Made by a program: the position numbers and the translations under genes. 64,000 nt of DNA, taken from the NCBI RefSeq assembly GCF_003597395.2, contig NC_133770.1:92266844-92330843 (forward strand). Reading direction: 5' to 3'. Below the pieces are notes generated by a model. That model was given only the letters and a program-made list of their open reading frames with translations, was not told the DNA's origin and made no database searches. Below, piece after piece: positions 58,101-63,166 of the stretch (positions are counted from its first letter, which is position 1; the number at the start of each line of letters is the position of its first letter). This DNA comes from Chelonoidis abingdonii (lineage: Eukaryota > Chordata > Testudines > Testudinidae).

Positions 58101-60072
58101 AACAATTACAACTGTGTGTGTCCTTGGGAAACGTACACCAGACGGTATGCAATCCGCCTGGATGGGCCATTAGGAAGGACAGTAGGACTGTGAAGAAACT
58201 AATCTCCCTCCTTCCTGAGAAGTTTCTTAAAATGCTGCTTTGACACTGCAGAGTCATGTGATCACGTTACCTGGTACAGGCTAGCATCCTGAAACGCTGG
58301 TACTTTTCCAAGGGAAGGGGCTAGAAGTCAAACTAGGAAACAAAGTATTCCTGCAATATGCAAATCCTATTTAAAGCTGGGGAGTGAGTTAATCTAGGCT
58401 CTTCTCCATCGTCTCCCTGCCCAAGAAGGAAGATTGCTGAAAACATCTGAAGAAACAAAGGAACTGAGCTAGGGGAGACAGGGGCTGAGCCCAGACAAGA
58501 AAGGTCAGCCTGTAAAAGGAATGCCTGGAGATTTAAGCTGCATGTGATGCAGTTTACCTTCAAGAAACTCTGCAACCTGCTTGAATCAACATTTAGGGTG
58601 AGAAATGTATTTGTAGCCAGTATTCCTTAGTGTATTAAGCTTAGTTTATGTGTTTTGTTTTATTTGCTCAGTAATCTGCTTTGATCTGTTTGCTATCCCT
58701 TATAATCACTTAAAATTTACCTTTGGTAATTAATAAACTTGTTTTTTGTTTATTCCAAAATCCAGTTTGTGCAATTCATAACTGGGGGGGGGGACAACAC
58801 AAAGCTGTTGCATATCTTCCTCCACATTGAGAGAGGGAAGGAGCGAATTTCATGAGCTTATGCTGTATAGATCTCTATACAGTTCAAGAAAATCTAATTT
58901 GGGGTTTACACTTCAGAGGGTGTGTGCCCCAGAGCGCTGGGCAATTCCCCAAGCTGAGTCCTTCCACAGAGAGCTGATTGCAGACTCTGTGTGAGTCTAC
59001 AGCAGGGTATGTTCCTACCTGTGTGTGTGCCAGAAGGGGGCCTAAGAGCCTGTCACAGCAGCACAGAGTAAGGGGAACCCAGACTGGTGGGACTGGTGGG
59101 CTCAGAGGGATCTCAGTACATTAGGTGGCACCCCGGACATGGGGTCCAACCCGTCACAATCACGAACATAGCATGCTTCATAGGAAGCAAGAGAAAGAGC
59201 AATATTTAATTTTGAGGGGAGACAAGAAGGGGTTACCGTTACTATTTAGATCGTGGCAGTATCCATACTGAAAATGACACAGTCCCAAGAATGGCCAAGA
59301 TTAAATGTATCCTGAGATTTTAAACCCCTTGTATCTCCCACTGAAAAATCTTTTAAAATGCATTCATTGCATCAATAATTCGATAACACTAAACATGAAC
59401 CTGTAGTCAGTACAAGCTGTTCAATCAACTATCAGTAGTGCATCAACAATGCTTGTTCATACAGTGACTAAATCTGAGGATTTTACAGCACACAGGAGCA
59501 CAGTTGGGTATTCCCAATGTTCCAGGTACAGTTTAGCCAGGATCTCTCTTAAAAATTACATTTATTTAGTGATGGACTCATCTAAGCTGTAATTTCTATC
59601 ATGATGAGGGCCTCAAGTACAACACGTCAATCTCAAAATGGTGAAAATACAGCTCATTCTTGAAGAGGAAATGCAACTGAACTATATTCCCGGACTATTA
59701 TGCAGCCCCGCAAAAGTCTAAAAAAGTTTCTTGTTGACTTTGAAGGGAACATATTTGGGCCCAGTCCATCTAAATGCATGGTTTAGCAGGCATTTGTAGT
59801 GCACAGGAAAGTATTTAAATCAATGAACAGCTCCAACATAATAAAAATTACAGTAAAAGTATGGGTGGAACATAGGTTGAATAAAGTTTGAGTTTATTTC
59901 TTTCAATGATCTTCTGGGGAGTTGGGAAGAAAAGTCTCATCTCAGATTTACTAACCTTGAAACGGCTGATCAGATCGTAGCGTGTGAGAAGTTCATAGAA
60001 AATGAATTTCAGTGCATGATCCCCACTAGCATCATTCAGTGCAAATACATCAAAGGACCACTTGTCTACATT
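6838..60072 (-). CDS. PDE1C: PDE1C, partial: ten consecutive coding exons of a calmodulin-dependent 3',5'-cyclic nucleotide phosphodiesterase
   Basis: Spliced CDS join (minus strand, 5' to 3'): 60072-59956, 56158-56018, 41953-41853, 35235-35107, 24574-24473, 23157-23037, 19599-19518, 13952-13832, 11691-11516, 7137-6838; 1390 nt. The enzyme hydrolyses cAMP and cGMP in the cytosol and is activated by Ca2+/calmodulin. The class I PDE signature HDX2HX4N is visible ([10 protein letters not shown]), along with the upstream metal-site His region ([11 protein letters not shown]), the second metal-site block ([11 protein letters not shown]) and the substrate-pocket glutamine block (AQSQIGFIDF). PDE1C is preferred over PDE1A and PDE1B because of [18 protein letters not shown], the KATWTEVV segment and the [11 protein letters not shown] charged tail, all features I remember from mammalian PDE1C. 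The N-terminal calmodulin-binding exons (beyond 64000) and the terminal exon are missing. No frameshift or stop breaks the joined frame. Confidence 0.95.
7912..8213. mobile_element. Small hAT-type DNA transposon with palindromic, CpG-rich interior
   Basis: The left end 'agggctggtctacacta' and the right end 'gtagtctggacgtaccct' (inverted) are the common turtle hAT termini. The interior contains palindromic ATCGAT-rich blocks (atcgatctaa..., aatatatcgatcccc) and 'ggagttccggagttgacgg'. A clear 8-bp duplication is not visible. Confidence 0.65.
9660..9925. mobile_element. MIR-like ancient CORE-SINE
   Basis: The segment 'ggaaacagaggcatacagag', followed by 'gatctgcccaag', 'ggcagaaccaggaactgaac' and 'ccaggtctcctaattccca', matches the antisense pattern of MIR-type SINEs. 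Heavily mutated, so ancient. Confidence 0.5.
10830..10930. repeat. L3-like LINE fragment
   Basis: The phrase 'gcgctaggcactatacaaac' followed by 'gtccctgcc' is typical of ancient L3/CR1-clade 3' fragments in amniotes. Recognition is from memory, and no boundaries can be set. Confidence 0.35.
11516..11691 (-). CDS. PDE1C: PDE1C C-terminal-region exon 9 of 10 ([14 protein letters not shown]...KATWTEVV)
   Basis: This 176-nt exon (phase 2 in, phase 1 out) encodes (S)[20 protein letters not shown], then [38 protein letters not shown] and the first base of Glu. The SLNSIS-S--KRS-VK--GSEGSA pattern and KATWTEVV are diagnostic of PDE1C in my memory of the family; this segment follows the catalytic core and is Ser-rich. 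The acceptor is TTGTCTCCCAG and the donor GTAACA. Confidence 0.93.
11692..13831 (-). other. PDE1C: PDE1C intron (2.1 kb) between exons 8 and 9 of the window
   Basis: Bounded by GTGAGT and CTCCCAG. It contains one hAT element (12439-12593); otherwise AT-leaning unique sequence without a recognisable feature. Confidence 0.85.
12439..12593. mobile_element. 155-bp hAT MITE with near-perfect 8-bp target duplication
   Basis: Terminal inverted repeats are 'cagggccgcccag' (12439) and 'ctgggcggccctg' (ending 12593), a perfect 13-bp match. Flanks gtgggcta (12431-12438) and gtaggcta (12594-12601) match at 7 of 8. The interior holds 'ggggcaatttgccccaggcc'. The element at 43277 belongs to the same family. 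Confidence 0.92.
13832..13952 (-). CDS. PDE1C: PDE1C catalytic-domain exon 8 of 10 ([21 protein letters not shown]...)
   Basis: This 121-nt exon (phase 1 in, phase 2 out) encodes (G)[19 protein letters not shown], then [20 protein letters not shown] and two bases of Ser. It closes the catalytic domain. [20 protein letters not shown] is the PDE1C-type sequence. The GITGFRRS tail begins the variable C-terminal region. The acceptor is GTTCTGATTCAG and the donor GTGAGT. Confidence 0.95.
15105..15293. mobile_element. 189-bp hAT MITE
   Basis: The left end 'cagtggttttccac' and right end 'ggttgaaaaccactg' are inverted. Flanks gccaagag (15097-15104) and gcctagag (15294-15301) match at 7 of 8 bases. 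The interior contains direct and inverted 'ggtctgca' and 'gtccgcagacctgcggac' palindromes. Confidence 0.88.
15894..16262. repeat. AT-rich MITE-like repeat ending in an 'agctggg' motif
   Basis: Left end 'aaagctggctgaaaaac', right end 'tttgcccagctcta' inverted, interior rich in aaaatttt and caaaa. The same kind of end occurs at 29225 (agagctgggcc) and 32461 (gcccagttctag). No target duplication was identified. Confidence 0.4.
17421..17692. mobile_element. hAT-type MITE with 'ggctacact...gcgcttta' ends
   Basis: Left 'ggctatggctacactggcgc' and right 'gcgctttgaagttttgc' plus 'ttgtagccacgac' are inverted, with repeated 'cagcgct' and 'gcgctttgaag' inside and a palindromic core 'gggagcgctccc'. No clear target duplication. 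Confidence 0.65.
18077..18652. mobile_element. 576-bp DNA transposon with 32-bp terminal inverted repeats
   Basis: The first 32 bases (cagtgggagtgtctacacgg...taagccc) align without gaps to the reverse complement of the last 32 (cactgagtatgtttacattg...taagccc). Sub-terminal 'taagccctgggttag' is also inverted at 18550-18565. No transposase. Confidence 0.75.
19518..19599 (-). CDS. PDE1C: PDE1C catalytic-domain exon 7 of 10 ([18 protein letters not shown]...QSQI)
   Basis: This 82-nt exon (phase 0 in, phase 1 out) encodes [18 protein letters not shown] followed by STMVAQSQI and the first base of Gly. The Gln in AQSQIGF is the invariant purine-binding glutamine of PDEs. The acceptor is TTTCTCCAG and the donor GTATGT. 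The sequence is nearly invariant across the PDE1 paralogues, so it does not discriminate C from A on its own. Confidence 0.96.
19600..23036 (-). other. PDE1C: PDE1C intron (3.4 kb) between exons 6 and 7 of the window
   Basis: Bounded by GTAGTC and TTTCTCCAG. Holds a sense CR1 3' fragment (21105-22001) followed by AT-rich sequence at 22000-22290. Nothing else is recognised. Confidence 0.85.
21105..22001 (+). mobile_element. CR1 LINE 3' half
   Basis: The plus strand encodes broken CR1 protein: [16 protein letters not shown], then [47 protein letters not shown] and a '[13 protein letters not shown]' stretch, interrupted by frameshifts and stops. The 3' end carries the usual CR1 phrases 'gggacaggatactgggct' and 'atggacattcttatgttctt'. 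This is the C-terminal RT region plus 3' UTR of a 5'-truncated copy. Confidence 0.9.
23037..23157 (-). CDS. PDE1C: PDE1C catalytic-domain exon 6 of 10 ([19 protein letters not shown]...EEFFRQ)
   Basis: This 121-nt exon (phase 2 in, phase 0 out) encodes (G)[19 protein letters not shown], then [29 protein letters not shown] is the second metal-binding block of class I PDEs; the Asp in HTAD is a direct Zn ligand. [19 protein letters not shown] matches mammalian PDE1C as I remember it and differs from PDE1A and PDE1B. The acceptor is TTTGGGTTTGCAG and the donor GTAGTC, a non-consensus but valid GT site. Confidence 0.96.
23158..24472 (-). other. PDE1C: PDE1C intron (1.3 kb) between exons 5 and 6 of the window
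   Basis: Bounded by GTGAGT and GGTTTGCAG. No repeat that I recognise; apparently unique intronic sequence, the least repeat-invaded intron in the window. Confidence 0.8.
24473..24574 (-). CDS. PDE1C: PDE1C catalytic-domain exon 5 of 10 ([21 protein letters not shown]...QQPE)
   Basis: This 102-nt exon (phase 2/2) encodes (R)[20 protein letters not shown], then [13 protein letters not shown] and two bases of Gly. ATDMSCHF is the PDE1 version of the conserved 'ATDMS-H' helix. The acceptor is CCCAAAAG; the 18 or so bases just before it are not pyrimidine-rich, and the CT-rich tract lies further upstream, so this is a weaker-looking 3' splice site than the others. It is still the only AG that keeps both phase and the conserved WREFR sequence. 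The donor is GTGAGT. Confidence 0.93.
25127..25690. repeat. Diverged pyrimidine-rich minisatellite
   Basis: Irregular copies of a unit near 'gccaggggctctgtgtgccc' with 'cccattctcccc' recur at roughly 25222, 25342, 25411, 25476, 25573 and 25637, giving a strongly C/T-rich plus strand. Long open frames across it are due to composition. Confidence 0.6.
29571..31330 (-). mobile_element. CR1 LINE, antisense, with nested SINE
   Basis: The minus strand encodes CR1 RT pieces: [40 protein letters not shown] and [18 protein letters not shown], then after the SINE (30661-30848) the C-terminal [10 protein letters not shown] and [18 protein letters not shown] block, a 3' UTR and the tail near 29571 (gactctgtgagtctatga when read on the minus strand). 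Many stops and frameshifts show it is dead. Between the SINE and the C-terminal block the fingers-to-thumb region is partly missing. Confidence 0.9.
30661..30848 (-). mobile_element. tRNA-derived SINE inserted in CR1
   Basis: Minus-strand reading gives a tRNA-like head (gatcactcagtggtttgagc; gttgtgagttcgatcc), then 'ttgagggggccacttaggga', then a CR1-like tail 'ggcattgactcaatgacc'-type sequence. It is the same family as 2102-2280. It splits the CR1 at 29571-31330, so it is younger than that CR1. Confidence 0.88.
31790..32340 (+). repeat. LTR-like 3' portion, low confidence
   Basis: Contains 'gataataaacttattctta' (polyadenylation-type signal), then 'ctgtgagcgttcagtggag' and 'gcaggtggcggtgaggttcc'. 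These phrases resemble the R-U5 part of turtle LTR elements as I remember them. No matching second LTR, primer site or internal genes are seen, so it could be a solo-LTR fragment. Confidence 0.35.
33300..33430. repeat. Old interspersed repeat related to 2650-2785
   Basis: Phrases such as 'ttcagcaaggtgcttaagca' and 'gctttagtaccttgctgaac' are inverted relative to one another and match the amniote 'tcagcaaagcacttaagcat' repeat type. Confidence 0.4.
35107..35235 (-). CDS. PDE1C: PDE1C catalytic-domain exon 4 of 10 ([17 protein letters not shown]...SKDDW)
   Basis: This 129-nt exon has phase 2 at both ends. It encodes (R)[17 protein letters not shown], then [20 protein letters not shown] and SKDDW plus two bases of Arg. 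[10 protein letters not shown] is a hallmark PDE1 block, in which Glu and His residues line the metal and substrate pocket. LLQDDEE matches my memory of PDE1C better than the PDE1A form. The acceptor ends TTCTAG and the donor is GTAAGA. Confidence 0.95.
36582..37404 (+). repeat. Direct duplicate, copy A, of CR1 RT C-terminal region
   Basis: This segment runs parallel to 37978-38825 from 'gattaggaattggtaaagg' through 'ccattagaggagtgaagt'. Both copies share distinctive phrases (gtcaggctggaaggaggtta; gcaaggtcatgcacttagag; gcttactctatataaata). Copy A has many one- to few-base deletions relative to copy B. Confidence 0.9.
37978..38825 (+). repeat. Direct duplicate, copy B, of CR1 RT C-terminal region
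   Basis: The copy in the expected CR1 order, following the RT N-terminal region and leading into the 3' UTR. See copy A at 36582-37404. Confidence 0.9.
40449..41256 (+). pseudogene. Fossil hAT transposase, C-terminal half with dimerisation region
   Basis: Two open segments in different frames (40449-40823 and 40906-41256) encode first [20 protein letters not shown]... and [20 protein letters not shown], then [20 protein letters not shown] followed by [17 protein letters not shown]. The latter is the hAT C-terminal dimerisation signature (LP-T-AS-E--FS-LK-IK--LR--M-Q-RL). A frameshift separates the segments around 40824-40905, and the N-terminal zinc finger and first catalytic region are not intact, so it is a pseudogene. 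Confidence 0.85.
41524..41608. repeat. 25-bp direct repeat around a 35-bp filler
   Basis: The same 25 bases (atgtggcatcagtgtaaatc plus tgagg) occur at 41524-41548 and 41584-41608. The 35-base filler 41549-41583 (ccaagtcccatttgaagtgc...) recurs about 1 kb away at 42576-42612 with a 2-base length difference. Confidence 0.9.
41853..41953 (-). CDS. PDE1C: PDE1C catalytic-domain exon 3 of 10, carrying the HDX2HX4N signature
   Basis: This 101-nt exon (phase 0 in, phase 2 out) encodes [18 protein letters not shown] followed by [15 protein letters not shown] and part of an Arg codon. The PDE signature HDX2HX4N is complete as [10 protein letters not shown]; its His and Asp coordinate the Zn/Mg pair in this family. 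The acceptor is TCTCTTTTTCAG and the donor GTGAGG. The incomplete CG of the last codon is completed by G from the next exon, giving Arg. Confidence 0.96.
42280..42332. repeat. Short imperfect tandem repeat, A-rich
   Basis: 'cacaatataaaatacacaaa' occurs twice in succession with minor change, just after a poly-A run at 42240-42251. Confidence 0.6.
43277..43670. mobile_element. hAT element of the 12439 family inserted in CR1
   Basis: The left end 'cagggccgcccag' is identical to that at 12439; the right end 'atcagccctg' is decayed. Flanks cactcaga (43269-43276) and gacccaga (43671-43678) match at 6 of 8. The interior contains repeated 'gcagtgggtcc' and 'gggcccggggcaaattgccc'. Confidence 0.8.
44363..46672. 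mobile_element. 2.3-kb DNA transposon with hAT-like ends, CpG-rich, inserted in CR1
   Basis: The left end 'ggtacgtctacgctacggga', followed by 'ttccgattttacataaaccgg', and the right end 'aaaatcggtttaaacgcgta' with ctgtagacc are inverted and share the 'gtctac' plus 'aaaccg' motif. Sub-terminal 'gcggccacactaa' occurs at both ends in inverted context (44450; 46480). Several weak minus-strand open frames (45976-46515, 179 codons; 44392-44766; 45160-45363) show no domain I can name. CpG density is visibly higher than in the surroundings. Target duplication unclear. Confidence 0.65.
46935..47165 (+). mobile_element. CR1 LINE 3' end
   Basis: Sense CR1 3' UTR: 'ggctagtagccaggattggc', 'gaagacaggatactgggcta', 'gatggacccttggtctgacc' and 'ggtattatgttcttaac'. 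Strongly 5'-truncated. Confidence 0.88.
48755..49360 (+). mobile_element. Old CR1 fragment, C-terminal RT region and 3' end
   Basis: Decayed [17 protein letters not shown] and '[13 protein letters not shown]'-like stretches can be read on the plus strand, followed by the CR1 3' phrase 'gtcaaagacaggatactgga'. Much more diverged than the CR1 at 36373. Confidence 0.75.
50750..52000 (-). mobile_element. RTE-like LINE, APE endonuclease domain fossil, antisense
   Basis: The minus strand encodes an apurinic-type endonuclease with [43 protein letters not shown], a VISVYA block, [14 protein letters not shown], and after it [14 protein letters not shown] and [17 protein letters not shown] stretches. 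LLGDFN is the catalytic Asp/Asn motif of APE-type non-LTR endonucleases. Stops and a frameshift break it. The reverse transcriptase is missing. A hairpin repeat (51354-51534) splits the domain. Clade (RTE or Rex-like) is uncertain. Confidence 0.75.
51354..51534 (-). mobile_element. Hairpin retroposon inserted in the LINE endonuclease fossil
   Basis: Same family as 3896 and 5449: left terminus 'agtatcagaggggtta', inverted arms, truncated right arm ending 'ggactctttcctg'. Exact 12-bp target duplication cttcttctctca (51342-51353 and 51535-51546). The hammerhead-like core is partly kept: stem II gtgggt-attc-acccac and gaaagctcatgctc are intact, but the ctganga box reads cccatga. Confidence 0.85.
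53142..53402. mobile_element. hAT-type MITE with 'ttctacact' ends
   Basis: The left end 'tgggcttttctacacttgaa' aligns to the reverse complement of the right end ('ttttagtgtagaataggccta') over about 23 bases. The interior is unremarkable with 'gtgggtgggtttttccattg'. No clear target duplication. Confidence 0.65.
53670..54130. repeat. AT-rich repeat block
   Basis: Starts with a short tandem array of 'aacattttcattt' units (53675-53711) and continues as an A/T-rich stretch of 'gaaaatg', 'ttttgaaa' and 'aaacaaaac' words that can pair with each other. It is probably a decayed MITE of the 15894 type. No coding content. Confidence 0.5.
54166..54836. mobile_element. hAT fragment with 'gtttgcccacccctg' end and internal G-rich minisatellite
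   Basis: The right end 'gtagtttgcccacccctg' is a well-known animal hAT terminus (cagggg-tgggcaaac inverted). 54195-54480 is built of variant 'ggggtgcgggctctggggtg' units. The left terminal repeat is not identifiable. No transposase. Confidence 0.65.
54838..55440 (-). mobile_element. Two overlapping antisense CR1 3' fragments
   Basis: 54838-55010 reads as a CR1 3' end (ctagtctgacctcctgcgca), and 55020-55440 begins another (gaagggaccattatgataat) continuing into the C-terminal RT region, with [20 protein letters not shown] on the minus strand. One probably inserted into or beside the other. Confidence 0.8.
55637..55790 (-). mobile_element. MIR-like ancient SINE
   Basis: The phrase 'gaagatggggaactgaggca' followed by 'gacttgcccaaggtcacaca' is the conserved MIR core; the 'gattgcaggtttcccaagat' part follows. 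Ancient amniote SINE, antisense. Confidence 0.7.
56018..56158 (-). CDS. PDE1C: PDE1C catalytic-domain exon 2 of 10 (IPISALVSF...LLFKTGVA)
   Basis: This 141-nt exon (47 codons, phase 0/0) encodes [20 protein letters not shown], then the strongly conserved [18 protein letters not shown] block. In class I PDEs the first His of this block is the general acid of hydrolysis and the second His is a metal ligand. The exon ends LLFKTGVA before the GTAAGT donor. The acceptor is a CCTTTTTTAG tract. The intron on its 3' side is the longest in the window (14 kb). Confidence 0.96.
56159..59955 (-). other. PDE1C: PDE1C intron (3.8 kb) between exons 1 and 2 of the window
   Basis: Bounded by GTTAGT and TTTTTTAG. 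Contains an LTR-like stretch (57950-59160) and a short GA run at 57600-57615. 56160-57940 and 59170-59950 show no recognised element. Confidence 0.85.
57950..59160 (+). repeat. LTR-like sequence of an old retroelement
   Basis: 'ggtatcattagaaaggttat', 'gatctactgaatgtgattat', a 'ttaataaacttgttttttg' polyadenylation-type region at 58725-58750 and a GC-richer end resemble solo LTRs frequent in turtle genomes. No internal genes, primer-binding site or second LTR are visible. Recognition is from memory and the boundaries are approximate. Confidence 0.4.
59956..60072 (-). CDS. PDE1C: PDE1C catalytic-domain exon 1 of 10 in window ([10 protein letters not shown]...LISRFK)
   Basis: This 117-nt exon has phase 0 at both ends and encodes 39 residues, starting [14 protein letters not shown] and ending RYDLISRFK. 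It is the N-terminal edge of the PDE catalytic domain ([25 protein letters not shown], a typical class I PDE helix pair). The acceptor is a pyrimidine run ending TTGCAG directly after 60072; the donor is GTTAGT just below 59956. The preceding exon, which should encode the segment between the calmodulin-binding region and the catalytic domain, is not recognisable up to 64000. Confidence 0.95.
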
Positions 60073-60247
60073 CTGCAAGGTGTGGAAAAAAGGTGTTAAT
60101 ACAGCCATTTCTTTTATAATTACAATGCAATTTCTGCTGCTTTAAATCTTTAACAATCAGGAAAGCATAATTTTGCGGAATATGAAAAAAAAATCATCAT
60201 TGCTTCCGCATTACTCTAATTTCATTTAATCAGAGCATGTTCTATTT

Positions 60248-60587
60248 CAGCGGTTTTCAGACTGTGGGTCGGGACCCCAAAGTGGGTCCTGACCCCATTT
60301 TAATGGGGTTACCAGAGCTGGCATTAGACTTGCTGCAGTCTGGGGCCAAAGCCCGAGCCTCACCGCCCAGAGACAAAGCTGAAGCCTGAGGGCTTCACCT
60401 GTGGTTGGTGAGGCTCAGGTTTCAAGCTCCCCACCTGGGGCTTCAGCTTTGGGCCCCCTGCCCAGGACAGCGAGGCTCGGGCAGGTTCAGGCTTCATTCC
60501 TGCTCCTCCTCCTCCCCCCCGCCCCCGGTCATATAGTAATTTTTTTATAGAACAGGGTTGTAGTGCAATGAAGTTTGAGAACCCCTG
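60248..60587. mobile_element. 340-bp hAT element
   Basis: The left end 'cagcggttttcagactgtgg' and right end 'agtttgagaacccctg' are inverted hAT-type termini. Flanks ttctattt (60240-60247) and ttctattg (60588-60595) match at 7 of 8. The interior has inverted 'ggggcttcagctttggg' and 'gcccgagcctcaccg'-type words. Confidence 0.85.
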
Positions 60588-60785
60588 TTCTATTGTGCCC
60601 TGCAATGTGTTACGATCATGGCAGATCTGGCAGGAGTTTAACAAAGAATATACATTCAAAAATGATTTTTTTAATTATGGTCACTCATGAAATCTAACTA
60701 TGATCAGCAAAGGCTGAATGTCAAAAGATTTGGAATCCTGGTTTGAATAAGCACCCTACCATTACGATGCCTATACAGTCTACAG

Positions 60786-60962
60786 GTTTCAGAGTAGTAG
60801 CCATGTTAGTCTATACCCGTAAAAAGAACAGGAGTACTTGTGGAACCTTAGAGACTAACAAATTTATTTGAGCATAAGCTTTCGTGGGCTACTGTAGCCC
60901 ATGAAAGCTTATGCTCAAATAAATTTGCTAGTCTCTAAGGTACACAAGTACACCTGTTCTTC
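60786..60962 (-). mobile_element. Hairpin retroposon, second subfamily
   Basis: Left terminus 'gtttcagagtagtagccatg', arms pairing around 'gggctactgtagccc', right arm truncated at 'cacctgttctt'. Exact 13-bp target duplication atacagtctacag (60773-60785 and 60963-60975). The arm words differ from the 5449 type (gtacttgtgg and aatttatttgagcataagc instead of gtcctgtgg and gtattggagcatgagc), but the layout is the same. The ctganga box is lost in the centre. Confidence 0.85.
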
Positions 60963-62071
60963 ATACAGTCTACAGTTAGCACTATTGCATATTCAGCATC
61001 TGTCTGCATTGGTTGCAGTTCTGTGCTTTCTCCTAAGTCTAGGAAAATACTGTGAGTACTGGGCCAACTGAGAATGGTGAATGTTGAGATTTTAAAGGCA
61101 CCTGTTGTGTCAGAACCCCTCAAGTCTGCAGAGTCTCTCTCTGCAGTTCTCACAAGAAGAGGCTCCCCGAAGCATAAAATACAATTTCATGCTTCAGTCT
61201 GACCTAGAAACACAGAAAGAGTAGTTTATCTTGTAGCAAAATAACAGAAGAAATATCTGATGCCTGAGGTCCAATTTCCACAGGGCTGTTACTCAGTTTT
61301 TACTAATTCACTAGGCAAACACCCACTGAAGGAGCTTGCCAGAGAGTCTGAGTGAAAACTGAGATTGTCTTAACCGGCAAACACCAAGCACATAGGACCA
61401 GTTCTGATCCCCACCTCTGAGAATGTAAAGGCATCCCTGGCAGAGGAATCAGTACATTTCCACTGGGCAAGGGATGGAAAGGATGTAGAAGTGACCTTAG
61501 AACGATCATGTCTGTAAAACTGTAAAAAGTGAATGAAAGATTCTAAAAGGTCACAATAACCTATAACAACAAATGTTGATGGGAAAAGGTGCAAAAGGAA
61601 GGCAGAAATACTGAATTAATCCAAACAAAAAAGGCCTATTGGTATAATTCATGGACTGCGTTAAGATCATGCTTAATTTAAAAAAAAAAAATTATGGGAC
61701 TGAAAATCAATGGACCAAAATTGGTGTGTCAGAAATTAGGCTTAACTAGTAAACAAATTAATGAGGGGATAGGCCATTCCTCCCATTATTCCTTTTTAGG
61801 ATTGTTAAAAAGAAATACTTTTTGGGGAAATTAGCAGAAGAACCTGATTGCAAACAACCACTGACAGAGACAGGAGAACAGCGAAGGAGCAAGTGTTACC
61901 ACGATGGCTGCCACCCCCACTGTCTCCTGTGACCCTGGGATCTACTATAATACTACTGGTCCTTTGTCATCCTGATTCTGAGAGATGTCCTAACCAGACC
62001 AGGCCAGAGAGTGGGAGCCAGATGATATTGCTACTTCCACCAGCTCAATCCCAACTGGGATGTAAGTCTGA

Positions 62072-62106
62072 CTCACTCTCTCTCTCTCACACACACACAC
62101 ACACAG
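62072..62106. repeat. (TC)n(CA)n compound microsatellite
   Basis: About nine TC units pass directly into about eight CA units. Confidence 0.9.
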
Positions 62107-63130
62107 TGAGTCCTTTCCTTCCATGCCTTATTTCTTATCTTTCCTATCTCTCGCCTTTTGTCTGTCTAATAAGAGTCTGACTTAGCTGACCAAGACTGTA
62201 TATTTTGCAACACTGCTGTAAGCCTGTGACCAGAGTGGCAGATACAAGCAGTGTCCTAAATGACTCGATGCTGGTATGAGTTTGCCAGGTCTCAGAGAGG
62301 CTAATAAGACCATGTACCCTACCTGCATATCTCCAGCAGCGAAGTTGCAACTAAAGTTAATACCAGAGATGGAGGCTGCATTTTCTGTCTTTGCTGTTCT
62401 TTTCTCTCTCCTCCTGCATATATTTTCATATATTTGCCTTGTTTTGCCTTCTAGGATACAGGACTGAACTTTAACAACAGTTCCAGCTTCTCTCAACTAA
62501 CAATCTCTTTTCCCCAAAAAGGCCAGTTAATTTAATGCCATCTAAAAGACTGTCAAAAGGGGGATATTCCTTCTAAAGACTCTGCAGCTAAAAGGGAACC
62601 AGGGATGTTGTTAAAATGAGAACCTCATTTAATACTTTACATTTCAAATGTTTTAACAGTTTTTCTTTTTTTTCCTCTAGCTTTAATAAAAGGTAAAATG
62701 GATTTTTAATGGCATGTTTGCCTTGGTACTAAGCAGGCTGCGGTCTCTGTAAACCAAACCACAAATGTTGGACAGTGACTGTGTCATATTAACACCTTTG
62801 ACTCTTTGGGGCCATACATTCCATCTAAATTAATGCAACAGACCAAGCCCACAAAACACATAAGCTATATGTAGTCCTGCAACATCTTCCACATCTTCCT
62901 TCCCCATCCTGTTATTTAACACTGACCTATTTCTATAGCCAATTTCAAATACAACTGGGGGGACTCTATGCAGCACTGAGGTCTCTATCTGAACAAAAAA
63001 GTACATTTATCTTTTCAATAGTTTTATTCATTGAATTAGAGAATAGTATCAAAAGTCAAACACTCAGTACATTTGTTACCTGTATATTTAAGTATGTGTA
63101 TTTAATTATGCTGAATCCGCATCATTTGCT

Positions 63131-63166
63131 GATACAGACTAACACGGCTACCACACTGAAACCTGT
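63131..63166 (+). mobile_element. 36-bp end-only relic of the hairpin retroposon family
   Basis: Consists solely of the constant terminus: gatacagactaacacggct followed by accacactgaaacctgt, the reverse complement of the 'caggtttcagtgtggtagcc' start. It is flanked by catcatttgct (63120-63130) and catcattatgct (63167-63178), a likely target duplication with one indel. An extreme 5' truncation that keeps the tail. Confidence 0.75.

Noticed and set aside
57950..59160. Intact endogenous retrovirus
   Set aside because: Only LTR-like sequence is visible; no gag, pol or env reading and no second LTR.
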